A DNA stretch of 64,000 bases, from contig OY757015.1 of the NCBI GenBank assembly GCA_963580285.1, forward strand, positions 133,866,029 through 133,930,028, given 5' to 3'. Each line of letters starts with the position of its first letter. Position 1 is the first letter of the stretch. Below are positions 20,947 to 32,681 of this stretch, one piece after another. The DNA comes from Lucinisca nassula (lineage: Eukaryota > Mollusca > Bivalvia > Lucinida > Lucinidae). The position numbers and the translations under genes were made by a program. A model generated the notes under the pieces. That model did no database searches, was not told the origin of the DNA, and was given only the letters and a program-made list of their open reading frames with translations.

Positions 20947-21125
20947 CCCTGTTGCCCAATGAAAGCAATACTGTTTATAAACATGGACGACTCGCACCAC
21001 TTTGCCGGGGAAGACTTCGATTCTCTTAGCGATTTTCCAGTACTCGTGTGCGGTCTGTTACAGCTCTGCGTGGAAGCATCATGCAGCCCATCTATTTCTT
21101 CAAGCCCCGATGTTCGGGGGCCCGA

Positions 21126-22500
21126 TAGTAGCAGCAGAAGCAAAAATAGAAGTAGTAGTAGTAGCAGTAGTAGTAAAAATAGAAGAAGTAGTAATAGTAG
21201 CAGTGTTGGAAGAAGTAGCAGTAGTATTAGAAGTAGTAGTAGTTGTCGTAGTAGTAGAAGTTGTAGTAGAAGTTGTTGTTGTAAAAGTCGTACTAATAGT
21301 AGTGGTAGTAGCTGTTGTTGTTGTTGTTGTTGTTTTTGTTGAAAAAGTAATAGAAGTGGCAGTAGCAGAGGTGGTGGTAGTAGTAGTAGTAGCAGAAGTA
21401 GTAGTGGTAGTGGTAGTAGGATTAGTAACAGTTGTAGAAGTAGTAGCAGTAGAAGTCATAGTTGTAGCGATTATGACAAGATTAGTAGCAGTTATAGTTC
21501 TAGTAGTGTTTTAAAATGTAGAAATGTTTGGAAAAGAAGAAGCCATTGTAGCAATAGTAGTGTTGTTGTATTATTGGTAGACGTCGTATTATATAACTTT
21601 TATGATTATTATTATTATTAGTAGTAGTAGTAGTAGTAGTAGTTGAAGTAGTAGTAGTTGCAAAAGAAATAGTAGTTTTAATTACAATTGCAGGTGCAGT
21701 AGCATAAGCATTAGTAAAACTTGTAGAAGTAGTAGCTGTCACAACAACTACAAACTTACAATAATAGCTACTACTACAGCTACTACTACTTTTACTACTA
21801 CTACTTCTATTTCTACAACTTCTACTACTACTACTTTTGTCATAGTAGTAGCAGTTGTAACTGTAGTACTGTAGTAGTACTAGTAGTAGAAGTAGTAGTT
21901 CTAGTTATAGTAACAGTAGTAGCAGAAGGTGTAGTAGTGATAGAAGCTGTTGTAGTAGTAGAAGTAGTAGTAGTTGTTGTAGTAGAAGTAGTAGTAATAG
22001 TAGTAGTAGTAGTAGCAGTTGTAGTAGTAGTGGTAGTGATCGTTATAGTTGTAGAAGTAGTGGTAATAGTAGTAGTAGAAACGGAAGTCATAGGAGAAGT
22101 AGAAATGCTAACAGTAAAATGCGTAGTAGTTGTTGTTGTAGTAGAAGTAGAAGTAGTAGTATAAGTATTAGTAGTAGTAGTAGTAGTTGTAGTAGCAGTT
22201 ATAGTAGTAGAAGTAGAAATAGTAGTAGTTGTAGTAGCTGCAGTAGTAGTAGTAGATATAATCGTAGTAGCTGCAGCAGTATAAACAGTCGAACATTTTT
22301 TTATTTCTTTCATTATTATTTCTATTATTTAAGTAGTAGTAGTAGTTGTTGTTGAATAAGTATAAGTAGCAGTAGCAGTAATAATAATCATCGTAGTAGT
22401 GGTACTGGTAGTTATAATTGTAGAAGTAGTTGTCATAGTAGTAGTAGAAACGGAAGTCATAGGAGATGTAGAAATGCTAACAGTAAAATGCGTAGTGGTT

Positions 22501-22561
<61 letters not shown>

Positions 22562-23090
22562 AAGTAGTAGTAGTAGAAGTAGTAGCAGTAATAGTAGACT
22601 ACCACTACTTGTGCTACCAATGTTACCACTGCGGCTTCAACTTATACTAAAAACAATTGTAGAAGAAGTTGTTATAGTAGCTGCAGTAATAGTAATAGTA
22701 GTAGTATGGTACAATGAATAATAGTACAAGCAGTAGTAGAAGTCCAGTAATGGTAGCAGTAGTAGAAGTAGTAATAGCAGTACTAGAAGTAGAGGAGCAG
22801 TAGTAGAAGTAGTAGAAAGAGAAGTTTCGGTGGTATACTGATATTGTAGGAGTAGCAGCAGCAGTGGTATTGAAAGTAATATTAGCAGTAACAGAATTAT
22901 TAGTAGGAAAACAATTATTAAAAGAAAAAGCAGTAGTAGAGGTCCAGCAGTAGTAGCAGTAGTAGAAGTAGTCGTAGTAGTAGCAGTAGTAGAAGCAGTA
23001 GTAGAAGTAGAAGATTCAGTAGCACTACTGGTTAAAGTTGAAGTAGTAGTATAAGTCTAATTGTATGAGTAGTAGCAGTAGTCGTTTCAG
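21126..23090. repeat. (TAG)n satellite, plus-strand GTA-rich
   Basis: Nearly continuous imperfect GTA/TAG repeats with dispersed higher-order landmarks (GATGTAGAAATGCTAACAG ~22,465; CACTGCGGCTTCAACTTATA ~22,628). 22,070-23,200 is repeated directly at ~26,150-27,280 and inverted at ~32,890-33,790. Confidence 0.9.
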
Positions 23091-23152
23091 TTTCAGCTCT
23101 GCGTGGAAGCACCATGCAACCCAATATACTTCTCCAAGCCCCGATGAGTAGT
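23091..23152 (-). mobile_element. SINE-like head fragment
   Basis: TCAGCTCTGCGTGGAAGCAC ... CTCCAAGCCCCGATG embedded in satellite. Copies at the same relative place are at 27,120 and, inverted, at ~33,000. Confidence 0.8.
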
Positions 23153-23249
23153 AGCACTAGTAGTTGTAGTAATAGCAGTAGCAGTAGCAGTAGAAATAAT
23201 AGTTGTATTAGATGTTGTAGTTGTTGTCGTAGTAGTAGAACTACCACTT

Positions 23250-24488
23250 ATATTATTACTGCTACTACTACCACTGCCATATATACTACTACTACTACAA
23301 CAACAACTAGTATTATTTCTACTTCTACAACAACAACTGCTACTAATACTACAACTTTTGGCACTACTACTACAGTAACTACTTCTACTACAGCAACAAC
23401 AACTACTACAACCACTTGAACTTTTTCTTCTACGACTACTCCTACTGCTTCAACTACTACTACTATTTCTGCTACTACTGCTACAACTGCAACTGCTTCT
23501 ATTACTACTACTATTTCTATGACCACTACTTCTACTACTGCTTCTAGTACATCTATTTTACTACCACTGCTACTTCTACTACTACTAGTGCTACTACTGC
23601 TACTTCTAATACTACTTCTACATTATTAACAACAATAACAACAACAACAACTACTTCCTCTACTACTACAACTTCTAGTTCTAGTACTACTGCTACTACT
23701 ATAGCTTCTACATCTACTGCTACTACTACGACTACAACTTCTACTCACACTACGACAACTTATAATAGTAATAATGATTATAATAATAGAAATGATAATA
23801 CGGCTACTACTACAATACAACAACACTACTCCTTCTACAACTGCTTCTTCTACTCCTACCACTTAAACATTTTGAAGCATCACTTCTACTACTACTTCTA
23901 AAACTAGTTCAACTACTCCTAGTAGTAGCAGTAGTGAAAGTAGTAATGATTGTACCAGTAGTATTAAAATACTACTACTGCTACAACCATTTGTAGAAGT
24001 AGTAATGATTGTAGCAGTAGTAGTAATGATTGCCGTCGTAGTAATAAAATACCTGTATTTTACTACTAGTGTTGCAATCATTACCACTTCTACTACTGCT
24101 CCTACTATTACTAGTGCTACTAATGCTACTACTATTACTACGACTCATAAAACAACAATAACACTTACTACTTCTACTACCACTTCTAGTACTACTACTA
24201 CTGCTGCTGCTTCTACATCTACTGCTACTACTACGACTACTTCTTCTTCTACTACTGTTACTTCTACTTCTAATTATAATGATAATAATAAAAATAAAAA
24301 TACGCCTACTTCTACTAATACAACTACAATACTACTTCTACGACTGCTTCTTCTACTCCTGCCTCTTCTACATCTTGAGGCACCACTTTTACTACTACAA
24401 GTTCTAATACTGCTGCTACTACCTGTATTCTACTACAACTACTATGAAACTACTTCTACTACTACTGTTTCTCTTTTAAGCAATACTG

Positions 24489-24527
<39 letters not shown>

Positions 24528-24560
24528 TTGTTTTTGCCATAAAGCCGCGCTGTTAAACAA
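23250..24560. repeat. (CTA)n satellite, strand-switched block
   Basis: The plus strand changes from GTA-rich to ACT-rich near 23,250 and stays so to ~24,530. Threonine-rich frames are artefacts. A matching inverted block lies at ~28,830-29,500. Confidence 0.9.
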
Positions 24561-24990
24561 GAAATCATCTCAATCTAATATTGGTATCACAGGTAGTATA
24601 GGTCGTAGTTCCAAAGCGATAATCCAAAATAATTAATCCATAGACAAAGTATAATCACAATAATTGCTTGCATTACTACTACTTCTGTCACTGCTACTAC
24701 TACTTTCAATACTACTACTGCTACTACTCCTACAATATTTACTTATACTACTACTTCTACCATATCCAGTACTGCTACTGATTCTTCTACTTCTACTACT
24801 GCTACTACTACTACAGCTACTGTTACTGGACTTCTACTACTGCTTGTTTATTATTTATTTACCATACTACTACTATTACAATTTTAAGAGTAGTAGTAAC
24901 AGTAGTAGCATTAGTGGCACAAGTAATAGTAGTAGCAGCAGTAGAAGTAGTAATGATTGCAGCACTAGTAGTAAAATACAAGTATAATAC
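24561..24990. other. Non-satellite landmark followed by mixed satellite
   Basis: 24,561-24,680 (ATTAATCCATAGACAAAGTA...) is a non-repeat marker found inverted at 28,690-28,830. Satellite switches from ACT-rich to GTA-rich at ~24,885. Confidence 0.75.
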
Positions 24991-25019
24991 AAGCATTTTA
25001 CTATAACTGCTAATACGTG

Positions 25020-25120
25020 TCTTGCATAAGGAGACACCTCGATACCGGGTGCCAGATTCGAACGCACAACCTCTCGATCATGAGTCGAACGCGATAACCA
25101 CTGCGCTATCGAGAATGACA
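25020..25120 (-). mobile_element. tRNA-like SINE head
   Basis: The minus strand reads CTCGATAGCGCAGTGGTTAT (box A-like) ... GAGGTTGTGCGTTCGAATCT (box B) ... CACCCGGTATCGAGGTGTCT. Two plus-strand relatives lie at 34,793 and 34,993. The extra 3' sequence after the tRNA-like part argues for a SINE, not a tRNA gene. Confidence 0.72.
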
Positions 25121-25127
25121 ATTACCA

Positions 25128-25156
25128 TTATTATTATTAGTAGTAGTAGCAGCAGC

Positions 25157-25192
<36 letters not shown>

Positions 25193-25388
25193 TGCAAAAG
25201 TATTAGTAGTTTTAATTGCAATTGCAGGTGCAGTAGTATAAGCATAAGTGAAACTTGTAGAAGTTGTAGCTGTAACAACAACTACAAATAAAAATCTAAA
25301 ATGAGTTCTACTATAGCAGCTACTACTACTTCTTCTACCACTGCTACTACTACTACTGCTACTACTGCTACTACTACTCCTGCTTCTG

Positions 25389-25439
<51 letters not shown>

Positions 25440-25532
25440 TTACTTCTACTACTACTACTATTACTACTAGTACTTCTACTACTTCTAGTACTATTTCTAT
25501 TGCTACAACTAGTAATACTACTACTTTTTGAG
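25128..25532. repeat. TAG satellite switching to CTA at ~25,300
   Basis: GTAGTAGTAG at 25,137-25,195, then ACTACTACT at 25,318-25,520. The intervening AATTGCAATTGCAGGTGCAG recurs at 21,685, 34,675 and 36,030. Confidence 0.9.
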
Positions 25533-25712
25533 CATGTCCAGGAACCGCGGTGCGAGGCGGACCGTCCATGCTAATAAACCCTATTGGCTTCATCGGGCTA
25601 CATGGCTTGAGATGTCATTTCATCTCAATGTCGGGTAAAAGTCCCACAAAACTGGAAGCAACATGACCTTTACAGGGTTGACGGGGACGTTAAACCTCAA
25701 ATCAAACAAACA
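25533..25712 (+). mobile_element. SINE-like repeat (CAAA-tailed), 5'-truncated
   Basis: AGGAACCGCGGTGCGAGGCG ... CATTTCATCTCAATGTCGGG ... TTAAACCTCAAATCAAACAA. Confidence 0.85.
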
Positions 25713-26017
25713 AAACTACTATTTTTTGTCATAGTAGTTGTAGTTATAAAAGTAGAAATAGTAGTAGTAGTAGTAATAATAGTAGTAGTAGTCGTCGTCG
25801 TCGTATTAGAAGTAGTAGTAAAAGTAATAATAATAGTAATAGCAGTAGAAGTAGTAGTAGTAGTAGTTATAGTAGCAGTAGAAGCAGAAGTAGTAGAAGT
25901 AATAGTAGAAGAAGCAGCAGCTGCAGTAGTAGTAGTAGATATAATCGTAGTACCTGCAGCAGTATAAACAGTCGAACAATTTTTATTTTTATCATTATCA
26001 TTTCTATTATTTTAGTA

Positions 26018-26064
<47 letters not shown>

Positions 26065-27337
26065 TGTATTAGTATAAGTAGCAGTAGCAGTAATAATCAA
26101 CGTAGTAGTGGTAGTGGTAGTTATAATTGTAGAAGTAGTGGTAATAGTAGTAGTAGAAGCGGAAGTCAGAGAAGACGTAGAGATGCTAACAGTAAAATGC
26201 GTAGTAGTTGTAGTAGTAGAAGTAGTAGTAATAGTAGTAGAAGTAGTAGTAGTAGTAGTAGCAGTAGTAGAAGTAGTAGCAGTAATAGTAGTAGAAGTAG
26301 AAGTAGTAGTAGTTGTCGTTGTAGTAGGTAGTAGTAGGAACAGTAGTGCAATTATTTCTGCCATAATTAAGTCGACTATTGCTGCTACTACTACTACACC
26401 ATCAACAACAACAAAGTCTACTACCAGAACTACTACTACAACTACTTGCGCTACCAATGTAACCACTGCGGCTTCAAATTCTACTAAAAACAATTGTAGA
26501 AGTAGTTGTTATAGTAGCTGCAGTAATAGTAATAGTAGTAGTATGGTACAATAAATAATAGAACAAGCAGTAGAAGAAGTCCAGTCATGGTAGCAGTAGT
26601 AGAAGTTGTAATAGTAGTAATAGAAGTAGAGGAGCAGTAGAAGAAGTAGCAGTAGTAGAAGTAGAAGTTTCGGTGGTATACTGACATTGTAGGAGTAGCA
26701 GCAGCAGTGGCATTTATAGTAATATTAGCAGTTACAGAATTATTAGTAGGAAAACAATAATTAAAAGAACAAGCAGTTGCAGAAGTCCAGTCATGGTAGC
26801 AGTAGTAGAAGTAGTAATAGTAGTAATAGAAGTAGAGGAGCAGTAGAAGAAGTAGCAGTAGTAGAAGTAGAAGTTTCGGTGGTATGCTGACATTGTAGGA
26901 GTAGCAGCAGCAGTGGCATTTAAAGTAATATCCGCAGAAACAGAATTATTAGTAGGAAAACAATAATTAAAAGAACAAGCAGTAGTAGAAGTCCAGCAGT
27001 CGCAGCAGTGGTAGAAGAAATCGTAGTAGTAGAAGTAGAAGTTTCAGTAGCACTTCTGGTTAAAGTTGAAGTAGTAGTTTAAGTAAATATTGTATGGGTA
27101 GTAGCAGTAGTCAATTCAGTTTCAACTCTGCGTGGAAGCACCATGCAACCCAATATACTTCTCCAAACCCCGATGAGTAGTAGTACTAGTAGTTGTAGTA
27201 ATAGCAGTAGCAGTAGCAGTAGAAATAGTAGTTGTATTAGATGTTGTAGGTGTTGTCGTAGTAGTGGAACTACCAATTATATTATTACTGCTACTACTTC
27301 AACTGCCAAATATACTACTTCTACTACTTCAACAGCT
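25713..27337. repeat. (TAG)n satellite, central block
   Basis: GTA-rich satellite with short ACT-rich islands (26,380-26,430; 27,275-27,335). It lies near the centre of the giant inverted repeat and includes the second direct copy of the 22.07-23.2 kb segment. Confidence 0.9.
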
Positions 27338-27877
27338 ATCTATCTTGCATGTAATGTCAGAAATGCATTTTTCACTTCTAAAGAGCATAAGAATTATACA
27401 CTTTGGTCATGTCAGAAAGTGTGTGATGCCCTCACCTTTCTACTTGACAATATTTATATTACATTCGGTACTAAGTTATTTAGACAAATTGTGGGTATTC
27501 CGATGGGTACTAATTGCGCACCTCTTGTGGCTGATCTGTTCTTGTATTGTTATGAAAGAGACTTCATTTTGTCGCTTTCCATTGATAACCAATCTGAAAT
27601 TATTGAAGCTTTTAGCTCTACTTCTAGATATTTAGATGATTTATTAAATATTGATAATACCTATTTTGATGGTTTGATCAGTCAGATTTACCCCCTAGAA
27701 CTTCAGTTAAATAAAGCAAATTCTTCTGATACCGAGGCCCCGTTTTTGGATTTACATCTATCTATTGTAGATGGATTTGTTTCGTGCAAAATTTATGATA
27801 AACGCGATGACTTTGATTTTGAGATTGTAAATTTTCCTTTTTTGGATGGTGATGTTCCTCGTGCGCCATCCTATGGC
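27338..27877 (+). pseudogene. Reverse transcriptase fragment (same family as 44.4 and 45.5 kb)
   Basis: An uninterrupted frame reads IYLACNVRNAFFTSKEHK through GIPMGTNCAPLVADLFLYCYE and RYLDDLLNID (catalytic DD), then APFLDLHLSI and IYDKRDDFDFEIVNFPF, and stops at the satellite border after APSYG. Both ends are cut by TAG satellite, so this is an internal fragment of an RT. IPMGTN...APL and LDD are established RT palm motifs. The class is uncertain: possibly Penelope-like, as no LTR, endonuclease or RNase H is visible. Compared with the relatives at 44,439 and 45,280, the frame here is intact. The fusion to upstream serine-rich codons is coincidental. Confidence 0.82.
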
Positions 27878-28010
27878 TACAACTTCTACTAAAACAATTG
27901 TAGAAGTAGCTGTTATAGTAGCTGCAGTAATTATAATAATAGAAGTATGGTACAATAAATAATAGAACAAGCAGTAGTAGAAGTCCAGAAAGGGTAGTAG
28001 TAGAAGTAGA

Positions 28011-28050
<40 letters not shown>

Positions 28051-28136
28051 AAATACTACTACTGCTACAATCATTAGTAGAAAGAAGTAGTAATGATTGT
28101 GCCTGTAGTAGTAATGATTGTAGCAGTTGTAGTAAA
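27878..28136. repeat. (TAG)n satellite
   Basis: Resumes with AACAATTGTAGAAGTAGCTG and a GTAGTAGTAG run at 28,015-28,050. Confidence 0.88.
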
Positions 28137-28214
28137 ACGTTCTATAAAAGGGTTATCCTTTGGAAGCAAGGAATACACCACAAAACTGAAATATATGGAT
28201 TGTTCATATTTTCT

Positions 28215-28260
28215 GGGCCCGACTAGATTGTTTCGGCCAATTACGCCTCATCAGTGACCC
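28215..28260 (-). ncRNA. Hammerhead ribozyme, decayed
   Basis: The minus strand keeps GGGTCA-CTGATGA and GAAAC but has a weakened stem II (GGCG/GGCC), a disrupted stem III and a changed base at the end of stem I. Probably inactive. Confidence 0.7.
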
Positions 28261-28312
28261 TCAGATATTTTCAAAATTCCACAATGAAAAATATGGAGTG
28301 TACATGTTTTCT

Positions 28313-28336
28313 GGGCCAGACTAGCTAGTGTCGGCT
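28313..28336 (-). ncRNA. Hammerhead ribozyme 3' half
   Basis: The minus strand reads AGCC-GACA-CTAGCTAG-TC-TGGCCC: stem II 3' strand, GAAA mutated to GACA, stem III and stem I 3' strand. The CTGATGA half is missing. Confidence 0.65.
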
Positions 28337-28373
28337 AAAAACGTTCTATAAAAGGGTTATCCTTTGGAAGCAA

Positions 28374-29580
28374 ACACTTGTATAATACTTTATTTTACTA
28401 CTAGTGCTGCAATCATTACTACTGCTACTGCTGCTACTACTATTACTAGAGCTACTAATGCTACTACTGTTACTACTACTCTTAAAGTTGTAGCAGTAAT
28501 AGTATGGTAAATAAATAATAAACAAGCAGTAGTAGAAGTCCAGTAACAATAGCTGTAGTAGTAGTAGTAGCAGTAGTAGAAGTAGAAGAAACAGTAGTTG
28601 TACTGGTTATAGTAGAAGTAGTAGTATAAGTAAATATTGTAGGAGTAGTAGCAGTAGTAGTATTGAAAGTAGTAGTAGCAGTGACAAAAGTAGTAGTAAT
28701 GCAAGCAATTAGAGTGATTATACTTTGTCTATGGATTAATGATTTTGGATTAACGCTTCGGTACTACGACCTAAACTACCTATGATACCAATATTAGATT
28801 GAGATGATTTCTTGTTTTACAGCGCGATGTAATGACAAAAGCAATAGTAGTAGTAGTAGTAGAAGTAGCAGTATTGTTTAAAAGAGAAACAGTAGTAGTA
28901 GAAGTAGTTTAATAGCAGTAGTAGTAAAATACAGGTAGCAGCAGCAGTATTAGAACTAGTAGTAGTAAAAGTGGTGCCTTAAGATGTAGAAGAGGCAGGA
29001 GTAGAAGAAGCTGTTGCAGAAGTAGTAGTGTAGTTGTATTAGTAGTATAGGCATATTTTTATTTTGATTGTTATTATCATTATTATTAGTAGTAGAAGTA
29101 ACAGAAGTAGAAGAAAAAGTAGTCGTAGTAGTAGCAGTAGATGTAGAAGCAGTAGTAGTAGTAGTACTAGAAGTGGTAGTAGAAGTAGTAGTTGTTGTTA
29201 TTGTTGTTTTATGAGTCGAAGTAATAGAAGTAGCATTAGTAGCACTAGTAATAGTAGTAGCAGTAGTAGAAGTGGAAATGATTGCAGCACTAGTAGTAAA
29301 ATACAGGTATTTTACTACTACGGGTACAATCATTACTACTACTGCTACAATCATTACTACTTCTACAAATGGTTGTAGCAGTAGTAGTATTTTAATACTA
29401 CTGCTACAATCTTTACTACTTCCAATACTGCTACTACTAGGAGTAGTTGAACTAGTTTTAGAAGTAGTAGCAGCAGAAGTGGTGCTTCAAAATGTTTAAG
29501 TTGTAGGAGTAGAAGAAGATGTTGTAGAAGGAGTAGTGTTGTTGTATTGTATTAGTAGCCATATCATTATCTCTATTATT
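28374..29580. repeat. Mixed CTA/TAG satellite with landmark 28,690-28,830
   Basis: ACT-rich 28,385-28,490, GTA-rich 28,500-28,690, the single-copy marker, then GTA-rich to ~29,305, short ACT, and GTA again. Strand composition switches several times. Confidence 0.88.
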
Positions 29581-30208
29581 TTCGCGCCTGCTATTAGCAT
29601 GGCGCGATATAGGCGCCCGGTTTTCCGTCCGTTCGTCCGTCCGTCCGTCCGTTTGTCAAGGCGTCAACATTTGCGACCACCCTAGCGTTCACCCTGAGAT
29701 TCAAGTTTATTTCTCAAGAACTGTAAGAGCTTCATTAATGATACTTGGTACAAACTTGTATCTAGGGATGACAACTTACATGCAAGCATCCATATTTGAC
29801 CTTGACCTACATTTCATGATTCACTGACTTTGTAAAATATTGCGACCACCCTAGCGTTCACCCTGAGGTTCAAGTTTATTTCTCAAGAACTATAAGAGCT
29901 TCATTAATGATACTTGGTACAAACTTGTATCTGGGTATGGTAACTTAAATGCATCCAAATTTGACCTTGACCTATATTTCATGGTTCACTGACTTTGTAA
30001 AATATTGCGACCACCCTAGCGTTCACCCTAATGGTCAAGTTTATTTCTCTAGAACTATAAGAGCTACATTAATGATATTTGGTACAAGCTTGCATTTAAG
30101 AATGGAAACTTTTGTGCAAGCATCTATGTATGACCTTGACCTACATATCATGGTTGGTTGACTTTGCGCCCCCCACAGGCGCGACATAGCCTTCGGCGGA
30201 ATTCTTGT
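29581..30208. mobile_element. Insertion carrying a ~168-bp tandem repeat (three copies)
   Basis: TTGCGACCACCCTAGCGTTC occurs at ~29,670, 29,838 and 30,006. The block starts CGCGCCTGCTATTAGCATGG, has a (CGTC)n tract, and ends CACAGGCGCGACATAGCCTT. The ends share an inverted GGCGCGAYATAG motif. ATATCATTA flanks both sides (~29,569 and ~30,213), a possible target duplication. Confidence 0.72.
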
Positions 30209-31332
30209 TAATATCATTATTATAATTATTAGTTGTTGTAGTGTTAATAGAGGTTGTAGTCGTAGTAGTAGCAGTAGATGTAAAAGCAGTAGTAGTAGAA
30301 GCAGTAGTAGAACTAGAAGCTGTAATAGTAGAGGAAGTAGTAGTTGTTATTGTTGATAATGTATTAGTAGTAATAGAAGTAGCAGTAGTAGCATTAGTAG
30401 TAGTAGAACTAGCTGTAGTAGTGAAATAGATGTGGTAGCAGCAGTAGCAGAAGTAGGTCTACTAGTTAAAGTAGTGGTAATAGTAATAGTAGTAGTAATA
30501 GTAGTACTAATAGAAGCAGTAGCAGTAGTAGCAGTAGTAGTAGAAATAGTAGTAGTAGTTGTAGTAGTAGGAGTAGTAGTAGTAGAAGAAAAAGTTCAAG
30601 TGGTTGTGGTAGTTGTTGCTGTAGTAGAAGTAGTTTCTGTAGTAGTAGTGCCAGAAGTTGTAGTATTAGTAGCAGTTGTTGTTGCAGAAGTAGAAATAGT
30701 ACTAGCTGTTGTAGTAGTAAAATACAGGTATTTTACTACTACGGCTACAATCATTACTACTATTACTGCTACAATCATTACTACTTCTACAAATGGTTGT
30801 ATCAGTAGTAGTATTTTTATACTACTGCTACAATCATTACTACTTCAACTACTGCTACTACTAGGAGTAGTTGAACTAGTTTCAGAAGTAGTAGCAGAAG
30901 TGGTGCTTCAAAATGTTTAAGTGGTAGGAGTAGAAGAAGCAGTTGTAGAAGGAGTAGTGTTGTTGTATTGTAGTAGTAGCCTTATTATTATTTCTATTAT
31001 TATAATTATTATTATTATTAGTAGTAGTTGTTGTAGTGTTAGTAGAAGTTATAGTCGTAGAAGTAGCAGTAGATGTAGAAGCTGTAGAAGTAGCAGTAGT
31101 AGTAGAACTAGAAGTTGTAGTAGTAGAGGAAGTAGTTGTTGTTATTGTTGATAATGTAGTAGTAGTAATAGAAGTAGCAGTAGTAGTACTAGTAGTAGAA
31201 GAAGTAGCAGTAGTAGTAAAATAGATGTAGTAGCAGCAGTAGTAGAAGTATGTCTACTAGTTGTAGTAGTGGTAATAGTAATAGTAGTAGTAATAGAAGC
31301 AGTAGCAGTAGTAGCAGTAGGAGCAGAAATAG
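30209..31332. repeat. (TAG)n satellite
   Basis: GTA-rich with a short ACT-rich island near 30,735-30,860. Valine-rich frames are artefacts. Interrupted by the mariner at 31,333. Confidence 0.9.
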
Positions 31333-32681
31333 TACGAGGACTGTTCAAATATGAATGCAATTAGAACGTTTTCTCATGCACTAACGCGAAAATCACCTGG
31401 AAATAAATAACACAGCGTAGAAAAACATTTTACCTATACATTGATACCAAAATTGTTCAAATCCGTGAACTTTAGCCATGTATATAGTTAGATAAACACT
31501 GTCTACTCTTGAATAATAATACAAAACATGGTTGGAAGAAGGTCAGAGTACGCCGTTGAAATACGATCCTATATTAAGAATCGTTGTATTCTTGGTATAC
31601 GGTGCAAAGACATTTTTGATGAAATATGTTCGGTTTATGGGCATAATGAAATGTCTTTTCCGACAGTTTTTCGTTGGTGTAAGAAATTCAGCTGTGGGCT
31701 AGGCTCAACAGAAGATGCACCACATGATCGTCGGCCGAAATGAGCAACAGCTGCCAAGATGGTTGCTAGAGTGAAAGCAATAGTTGCTACCGATGCACGA
31801 TACACCACTAGGCAAAAAGCTAGTATGGTTGGCATCTCATTAGGAGCAGCTCATACAATTCTGAAACGGGATTTGAAAATGAGAAAGATCTGTGCTAGAT
31901 GGATTCCCCATCTGTTGACAGATGAGCAGAAAAAGACACGCGTTCAGTGCGCCAAGAAGTTGCTTAAAAAGTTTCCAAAATACAATGCACGGTCTTTCGC
32001 CAATGTCGTCACAGGTGACGAGACATGGGTTCACATTTTTGAGCCAAAACGAAAGATTCAGAACAAAATATGGGCAACAAAGTATAGCAAAAGATCATGC
32101 ATTGCAAAGCGGACCATGAGCGTCAAGAAGGTAATGTATGCCATATTCTTTTCAAATCAGTGCCCTGCTATTCAGGTTGCTGTGCCTAAAGGCAAAAGCT
32201 GTAAATGCGAAGTTTTACAAGAATAAAGTTCTTCGAAAATTGAAGAAATATTTCAAAGAACGAAGACCCGCAACTGGTTTGGCCAATGTCAGATTGCTAC
32301 ATGACAATGCGTCATCGCACAAGGCGTTCATTGTGCAAGACTATCTGAAGCAGGAAAAGGTTGTTGAACTCCCTCACCCCCCGTATTCCCCTGACCTTGC
32401 CCCTTGTGACTTTTTTTTGTTCCCGCGGCAGAAAAAAAAAATACCTTTCTGGTCAAAAATGTGTACAGCGCAAACACCTCGGTTCTGCAATAGTCAAGTG
32501 CCTTCATAGTATACCTCGAAAAGACTACCAAAATGCATTCAATGATTGGATCAGAAGACTGAAAGTTTGTATATCTGTTAAAGGGGAATACTTTGAGGGG
32601 ACAAAATAAATTTTTCATCGAAATCTGTCACGGAATCATTTTTATGTGCTTAGTTGCATTCATATTTGAACAGTCCTCGTA
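31333..32681 (+). mobile_element. mariner transposon (~1,345 bp)
   Basis: The 26-bp perfect TIRs start CGAGGACTGTTCAAATATGA (31,335-31,360) and end in its complement (32,654-32,679). They are flanked by TA dinucleotides inside TAG satellite. The size, TA target and transposase motifs are diagnostic of Tc1/mariner. Confidence 0.97.
31528..32609 (+). pseudogene. mariner transposase, inactivated
   Basis: The N-terminal DNA-binding region lies at 31,528-31,740. The catalytic domain has VTGDETWV (~32,007), LLHDNASSHK (~32,298) and YSPDLAPCDFFLF (~32,380-32,420). There are 34 residues between the second and third Asp, the D34D signature of mariner. It is broken by an in-frame TGA at 31,741-31,743, a frameshift near 32,190 and another at the A-run near 32,432-32,443. 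The C-terminal SIPRKDYQNAF...GEYFEG ends at TAA 32,607. All three lesions would have to be reversed for activity, so this is a dead copy. Confidence 0.95.

Larger units (their letters stand above)
20394..21125 (-). mobile_element. SINE-like repeat split by a hammerhead-ribozyme repeat
   Basis: The 3' half is 20,394-20,505 (TTTGATTTGAGGTTTAACGT ... GACATCTCAA) and the 5' half 20,947-21,125 (ACCCTGTTGCCCAATGAAAG ... CCCCGATGTTCGGGGG). The intervening ~440 bp is the ribozyme repeat. Confidence 0.85.
16011..24985. repeat. Left arm of giant inverted repeat
   Basis: Segments recur in inverse order and complement in 28.4-39.3 kb: 16,011-16,258 with 39,030-39,275; 16,860-17,100 with 38,490-38,720; 18,000-18,300 with 37,110-37,650; 18,640-18,860 with 36,600-36,790; 21,115-21,500 with 36,240-36,610; 24,560-24,680 with 28,690-28,830. 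Large indels separate the blocks. Confidence 0.85.
28137..28373 (-). mobile_element. Hammerhead-ribozyme repeat, ~200-bp family, partial dimer
   Basis: CGTTCTATAAAAGGGTTATC followed by CTTTGGAAGCAA occurs at both ends (28,137 and 28,340), so about one ~203-bp unit is bounded by direct repeats. Inside are one decayed hammerhead (28,215-28,260) and one half hammerhead (28,313-28,336). The monomer equals 41,935-42,139. Confidence 0.84.
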
